The notes beneath the pieces were generated by a model. The model did not search any database. It saw only the letters and a program-made list of their open reading frames with translations, and was not told where the DNA came from. A stretch of 64,000 nt of DNA from Deinococcus alpinitundrae. GTDB lineage: Bacteria; Deinococcota; Deinococci; Deinococcales; Deinococcaceae. How positions within the stretch are numbered: position 1 is the first letter of the stretch; every line of letters begins with the position of its first letter. The translations under genes were made by a program, and so were the position numbers. The stretch covers positions 1-64,000 of the forward strand of contig NZ_WXZL01000002.1 in assembly GCF_009982895.1 (NCBI RefSeq), in the 5' to 3' direction. Positions 59,120 through 64,000 of this stretch are shown here, one piece after another.

Positions 59120-59906
59120 AGGAAAAACCGTCGTTGTGACCGGCAGCGCTTCCGGCATCGGCAAGGCCCTGACCGAGCGCTTTGTCAAGGAAGGCGCGCG
59201 GGTCGTCGCCTCAGACCGCAACGCTGAGGCGGGCCAGCGCGAGGCTGATGCTGCCGGCGCCAGATTCGTGACCGCCGATGTCAGCCACGAGAGCGGCGTG
59301 CAGAAGTTGATCGAGGACGTCTGGGCCAACGAGGGCGAGATCGATCTGTTCTGCTCGAATGCGGGCATCGCCATCGGCGCGGGGCCGGAATCGCCCGACA
59401 GCCAGTGGCGGCTTATCGAGAACGTCAACGTGATGAGCCACGTCTGGGCCGCCCGCCACCTGCTGCCGAGAATGCTCGAACGCGGCGAGGGCTATCTGCT
59501 CAACACCGCCTCGGCGGCGGGCCTGCTGACCGAACTGCACTCCGCGCCCTACGCCGTGACCAAGCACGCGGCGCTGGCGTTTGCCGAGTGGCTGGCCATC
59601 ACTTACGGCGACCGGGGTATCAAGGTGTCGTGCCTGTGTCCGGAGGGTGTCTGGACCCCGATGATTCAGAACGCTCCGCTCCTTCAGCAGACTGCGGTGA
59701 CCACCGACGTGCTGGTGGAGGCCGTATTGGAAGCGTTGCAACAGGAAAAATTCCTGATTACGACCCACCCCACCACCCTCCAGAGCTTCCAGAACAAGGC
59801 ACAGGACTACGACAACTGGATCGGCAAGATGCGGCGGCTGCGCGGCAAGGCCATGAACTTGCTGCAAGGAGCCAATCTCAGCGGCGCGGGAGAGAAGCGG
59901 GCGTGA
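59109..59906 (+). CDS. short-chain dehydrogenase/reductase
   Basis: About 265 residues of the classical SDR fold. The NAD(P) motif is [11 protein letters not shown] near the N-terminus, NAG is in [11 protein letters not shown], and the catalytic Tyr/Lys pair is in [14 protein letters not shown]. The start ATG lies inside the end of the acyl-CoA dehydrogenase gene. Its stop overlaps the kinase gene by GTGA. In the levulinate pathway LvaD is an SDR of this kind; the substrate here is inferred only from that. Confidence 0.88.
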
Positions 59907-60964
59907 GCGGCCCTGCTCCGGAGACGGCCCGCATCCGGCCCGGCGAGGAGCTGAATCTGGCGGCGCTGGGCGAGGTGCTGCGCCCGCTGCTGGGCGACGT
60001 CGAGCTGGCCGTCGAGCAGTTTCCCGGCGGCCACAGCAACCTGACGTATCTGGTAAAGGCCGCAGAACGCCAGTACGTGCTGCGCCGCGCCCCGCTGGGG
60101 CCGGTCGCGCCCAAAGCGCATGACATGGTGCGCGAGTTTCACCTGCTCGAAAAAATCCATCCGGTTTTCGGTGAAGCGCCGCGCCCGGTCTTTTTGTGCG
60201 AGGACGCCGCCGTGCTGGGCGCTCCCTTTTTCCTGATGGAGCGTCGGCGCGGGGTGATTATCCGCACCAGCCTGCCGCCGGAGTTCGCTGCCCTACCGGA
60301 CGCGCCCCGGCGGGCCTCGGAAGCGTTGGTGGACACGCTGGCCCGGCTGCATACCGTGGACATCCAGCACAGCGGCTTGAGCGCGCTGGGCAAACCCGAG
60401 GGCTTTAACCGCCGTCAGGTGGAAGGCTGGGCTGGAAGGTGGCAGCGTGCCGAGACGCACCCCAATCCCACGTCCGAGCGCGTTACCGGCTGGCTGCTGG
60501 CGAATGTGCCGCCGGAAAGTGCCCACACCGTCGTCCATAACGATTTCAAGCTCGACAACCTGATGCTGGCCGAGCATGACCCCGGTCAGGTGGTGGCGCT
60601 GCTCGACTGGGAAATGACCGCTATCGGCGATCCGCTGGTGGATCTGGGCCTGACGCTGGCCTACTGGACGCAGCGCGGCTTCCCGCAGCATCAGCGCACG
60701 CCGATCGGCGAACCCGCCGCCGACCAGGGCTTTTTGACCCGCGCCGAATTTCTGGAACGCTACGCCGCCCAGACCGGGCGTGACCTCTCGGGGCTGGTCT
60801 GGTACGAGGTGCTGGGGGTGTTCAAGCTGGCCGTCATCCTGCAGCAGATCTACGCCCGCTACCACGCCGGGCAGACCCGCGACGAGCGCTTTGCCCGGCT
60901 GGGCGAGCAGGCGCAGGCGCTGATTGAGGAGGCGGCCCGGCAGATCGGGGCCGCAGGCGGCTAG
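59903..60964 (+). CDS. APH-fold acyl-CoA kinase-like protein (LvaA/ACAD11 N-domain type)
   Basis: This 353-residue protein has the kinase fold: FPGGHSNLTYLVKAAERQYV (nucleotide loop and lysine region), the catalytic VVHNDFKLDNLMLAE and LLDWEMTAIGDPLVDLGLTL. It matches the APH-like domain found in ACAD10/11 and LvaA, which phosphorylate 4-hydroxyacyl-CoA. The start is GTG overlapping the SDR stop. A terminator hairpin follows. The role is inferred from gene trio and family. Confidence 0.85.
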   Translation: MSGPAPETARIRPGEELNLAALGEVLRPLLGDVELAVEQFPGGHSNLTYLVKAAERQYVLRRAPLGPVAPKAHDMVREFHLLEKIHPVFGEAPRPVFLCEDAAVLGAPFFLMERRRGVIIRTSLPPEFAALPDAPRRASEALVDTLARLHTVDIQHSGLSALGKPEGFNRRQVEGWAGRWQRAETHPNPTSERVTGWLLANVPPESAHTVVHNDFKLDNLMLAEHDPGQVVALLDWEMTAIGDPLVDLGLTLAYWTQRGFPQHQRTPIGEPAADQGFLTRAEFLERYAAQTGRDLSGLVWYEVLGVFKLAVILQQIYARYHAGQTRDERFARLGEQAQALIEEAARQIGAAGG

Positions 60965-61007
60965 CGTACGGCCAGGACACTCGAAAACGAGCCCAGCCAT
61001 GCCGAAG

Positions 61008-61056
61008 GGCCGAAGCGCAAAGGGAACTGGAGTTTCCCTGGACGCTTCGGCCTTTC
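61008..61056. terminator. bidirectional terminator between the kinase gene and galK
   Basis: GGCCGAAGCG (61008-61017) and CGCTTCGGCC (61043-61052) form a perfect 10-bp stem, with an inner GGGAA/TTCCC helix, followed by TTTCTGTCTT on the plus strand. It lies between convergent operons. Confidence 0.82.
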
Positions 61057-61091
61057 TGTCTTGCCCTTTCACGCAGTGTGGCAGGCTGCCT

Positions 61092-62137
61092 TCAGGGCAC
61101 CACCTGGACGCCGCGCTCGCCGGTCTGCTCGCGGTAATCGAACAGCACGTCGCTCGTCAGGGCCGCCGCGCCCTCCTTGATCAGCGCGACCACCGCGCCG
61201 CCAAAGCCCGCCCCGGTCATCCGTGCACCGTAGACCTGCGGCTGGGCTTGCAGCAGCGCCACCAGCACGTCCACCTGCGGATGAGACACCTCGTAATCGT
61301 CGCGCAGACTGGCGTGCGAGGCGTTCATCAGCTGGCCGAACTCGGCGGCGTCCGCGCCGAGGGCCTGCAAGACGCGGGCGTTCTCGCTGACCACGTGCCG
61401 GGCGCGGCGCTGAAGCACCTCCGGCAACCCGCTCAGCTCGGCCACGCTCACCACGTCGCGCAGCTGTGCCACGCCCAGCAGGCGGCTGGCTTCCTCGACC
61501 TGGGCGCGGCGCTCGTTGTAGCCGGATTCAGCCAATCTGCGCGGCACGCCCGAGTCCAGCACCAGCACTTCCGAGTTGGGCGGCAGTGGCACGGCCCGGC
61601 GCTCCAGGCTTCGGGTGTCGATCAGCAGCAGGGTCTTGGTGTCGGCCAGGCTGGAGGCCATCTGGTCCATCACGCCGCACATCACGCCGACGAATTCGTG
61701 CTCGACCTGCACGCCCCTCAGCGCCAGCGCCACGTCGTCCAGCGCCAGACCGTACAGCTCGCGCAGCGCCCGCAGGGTCGCCACCTCTAAGGCCGCGCTG
61801 CTGCTCAGGCCGCCGCTGGGCACCGTGCTGGAAACGAAGGCGTTGAGGCCCTCCTTGACGCCGCTCAGCTCGAAGCAGCCGGTCAGGTACGGCGCGAAGC
61901 TCTCGCCGGTTTCACCTACCGCCACCTGGAGGCTGTGGTCGAGGTTGGCGCTCCGGAGCTGGTGCTGATCGGTGCCGTTGCGCCCCAGGCTGACGGTGGC
62001 CCGCTGCGGGATGGCGATCGGCAGCACGAAGCCGCCCTGGTAATCGGTATGCTCACCCAGCAGATTGACCCGCCCCGGCGCAGAGGCCACCACTTCCGGC
62101 TCGCTGCCGAACACCGAGGCGTAAGTTTCGGGCGCTC

Positions 62138-62141
<4 letters not shown>
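61092..62141 (-). CDS. galK: galactokinase
   Basis: This 349-residue GHMP kinase phosphorylates galactose to galactose 1-phosphate. Signatures are clear: [15 protein letters not shown] near residues 24-38, the ATP loop [15 protein letters not shown] near 106-120, and the C-terminal [14 protein letters not shown]. The start is GTG overlapping the galT stop (GTGA). It is the last gene of the galactose operon. Confidence 0.95.
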
Positions 62142-63271
<1,130 letters not shown>

Positions 63272-63299
63272 GGGTACCTTTTGAGTGTACACGCCTGAA

Positions 63300-64000
63300 T
63301 CACTGGTTCAGCACCTGAAAGCTGACCGGCGCGAGCGTTTGCCCCTGCCATTTGACGGCCTGCGGATTCCAGTTTTGCAGCAGGGTGCGCCCGGCGCGGC
63401 GGCTGAGGCGCACGCCTTCCGGCAGCGAGTCCACCTGAATCCCGGCATTCATCAGCAGTTCGCTCAGCACCGTGCCGATCAGTTCCTGCTGGTGAGCGCC
63501 GATGACCGTCACGTTGCCTCTGCGGATTACCGCCGCCTGGCCGTCCTGCGGGCCGCCCACATAGGAGGCGACGGCCTTCGCGCCTTCCAGCCGGTAACTC
63601 TCGGCCCAGCCGGTGGCCGCGAAGGTGCTCTCACCGTACCTGACGTTCTGGATCAGGCCGGGGCGCAGCGAGTCGTATTGCAGCAGCTTCGCGCCGATCA
63701 ACTCGCTCAGGGGGCCGAACTGCCCCTCGGCCCAGGTCTCGCCGCCAGGCGTGCGAAAGGCGGTCCGCGGGCCGAAGACCAGCTTGGTACCGCCCTCCGA
63801 GAGCGCCGCGAACTTCTGCGCCCAGGCCTTCGTCACCAGCGTCAACGCGGGGGCGACCACCACCGCGTAGCCGCTCAGGTCGGCGTCGGGGTGCAGGATG
63901 TCCACGTCCAGCCCCAGTGAGCGCAGGGCCATGTAGTACGTCACCGTCTGCGTCCAGTAGCTCATCGAGGAGCTGTGCTTCTGGGCGTCGTAGATCCACA
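63300..64000 (-). CDS. beta-galactosidase, GH42 (C-terminal part, cut by window edge)
   Basis: The last 232 or so residues of a GH42 enzyme; the gene begins beyond base 64000. The visible part starts [19 protein letters not shown] and includes [20 protein letters not shown], typical of the trimerisation domain after the catalytic barrel, then the small C-terminal beta domain. Catalytic residues lie outside the window. It is upstream of galT and galK in one operon and would supply galactose. Confidence 0.88.
   Translation of the reverse strand, partial: WIYDAQKHSSSMSYWTQTVTYYMALRSLGLDVDILHPDADLSGYAVVVAPALTLVTKAWAQKFAALSEGGTKLVFGPRTAFRTPGGETWAEGQFGPLSELIGAKLLQYDSLRPGLIQNVRYGESTFAATGWAESYRLEGAKAVASYVGGPQDGQAAVIRRGNVTVIGAHQQELIGTVLSELLMNAGIQVDSLPEGVRLSRRAGRTLLQNWNPQAVKWQGQTLAPVSFQVLNQ

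Overview
The window looks like part of a Deinococcus replicon. It is GC-rich. It carries a glutaminyl-tRNA synthetase with the extra C-terminal GatB/YqeY-like domain known from Deinococcus, and a MarR regulator resembling D. radiodurans HucR beside a uricase operon. It also has a plasmid-type replication initiator preceded by iterons. An essential gene (glnS) and pgi lying near a plasmid-type origin suggest a chromid (second chromosome) or megaplasmid rather than a dispensable plasmid. This is inference: no ribosomal genes, tRNAs or parAB were seen here.

Layout. 1-14.9 kb is an arabinan/L-arabinose locus: a LacI-type regulator, a sugar ABC importer (binding protein and two permeases) and a GH51 alpha-L-arabinofuranosidase on the minus strand, and divergently araB-araD-araA, a secreted GH43 arabinanase, galM and a GH127 beta-L-arabinofuranosidase. 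Three near-identical operator palindromes sit on the three promoters. 14.9-19 kb holds malG-malF-like permeases with their own LacI regulator. 19.2-22.9 kb has a TetR regulator, a small cytochrome c, hucR and the three-gene urate-degradation operon. 22.9-24.9 kb is a replication origin: nine iterons phased in about 11-bp steps, an AT-rich block of nested palindromes, and rep. 25-33 kb has mixed metabolism (class III aminotransferase plus CoA-acylating semialdehyde dehydrogenase, a kinase-like protein, WrbA, GNAT, glnS, a SnoaL-like protein).

33-47 kb is an alpha-glucoside locus (LacI regulator, binding protein, two permeases, a glycogen-debranching-type enzyme, a GH13 alpha-glucosidase). It is flanked by two paralogous regulators with N-terminal TPR-like repeats and a C-terminal winged-helix/BTAD region. 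Next to the second regulator, divergently, is a short terminator-bounded unit with two exact copies of a ten-codon gene encoding MTEAIRDFGI, each with a strong ribosome-binding site. Conservation runs only from the ribosome-binding site to the stop codon, and one of the two differences is synonymous. This peptide pair beside a TPR regulator is the most unusual thing in the window and could be a peptide-regulator signalling module.

47-64 kb has an MBL-fold hydrolase, an LLM flavin oxidoreductase, an orphan ERF-type recombination protein, pgi, a hydroxyproline-catabolism operon under a GntR/FCD regulator, a divergent acyl-CoA dehydrogenase-SDR-kinase trio resembling the levulinate/4-hydroxyacyl-CoA pathway, and a galactose operon (GH42 beta-galactosidase, galT, galK) running off the right edge.

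How it works together: much of the window serves uptake and breakdown of plant-type polysaccharides and other external carbon/nitrogen sources (arabinan, alpha-glucans, beta-galactosides, urate, hydroxyproline). Several units are controlled by local one-component repressors whose operators are visible. None of the three sugar importers has its own ATPase gene, so a shared ATPase elsewhere is implied.
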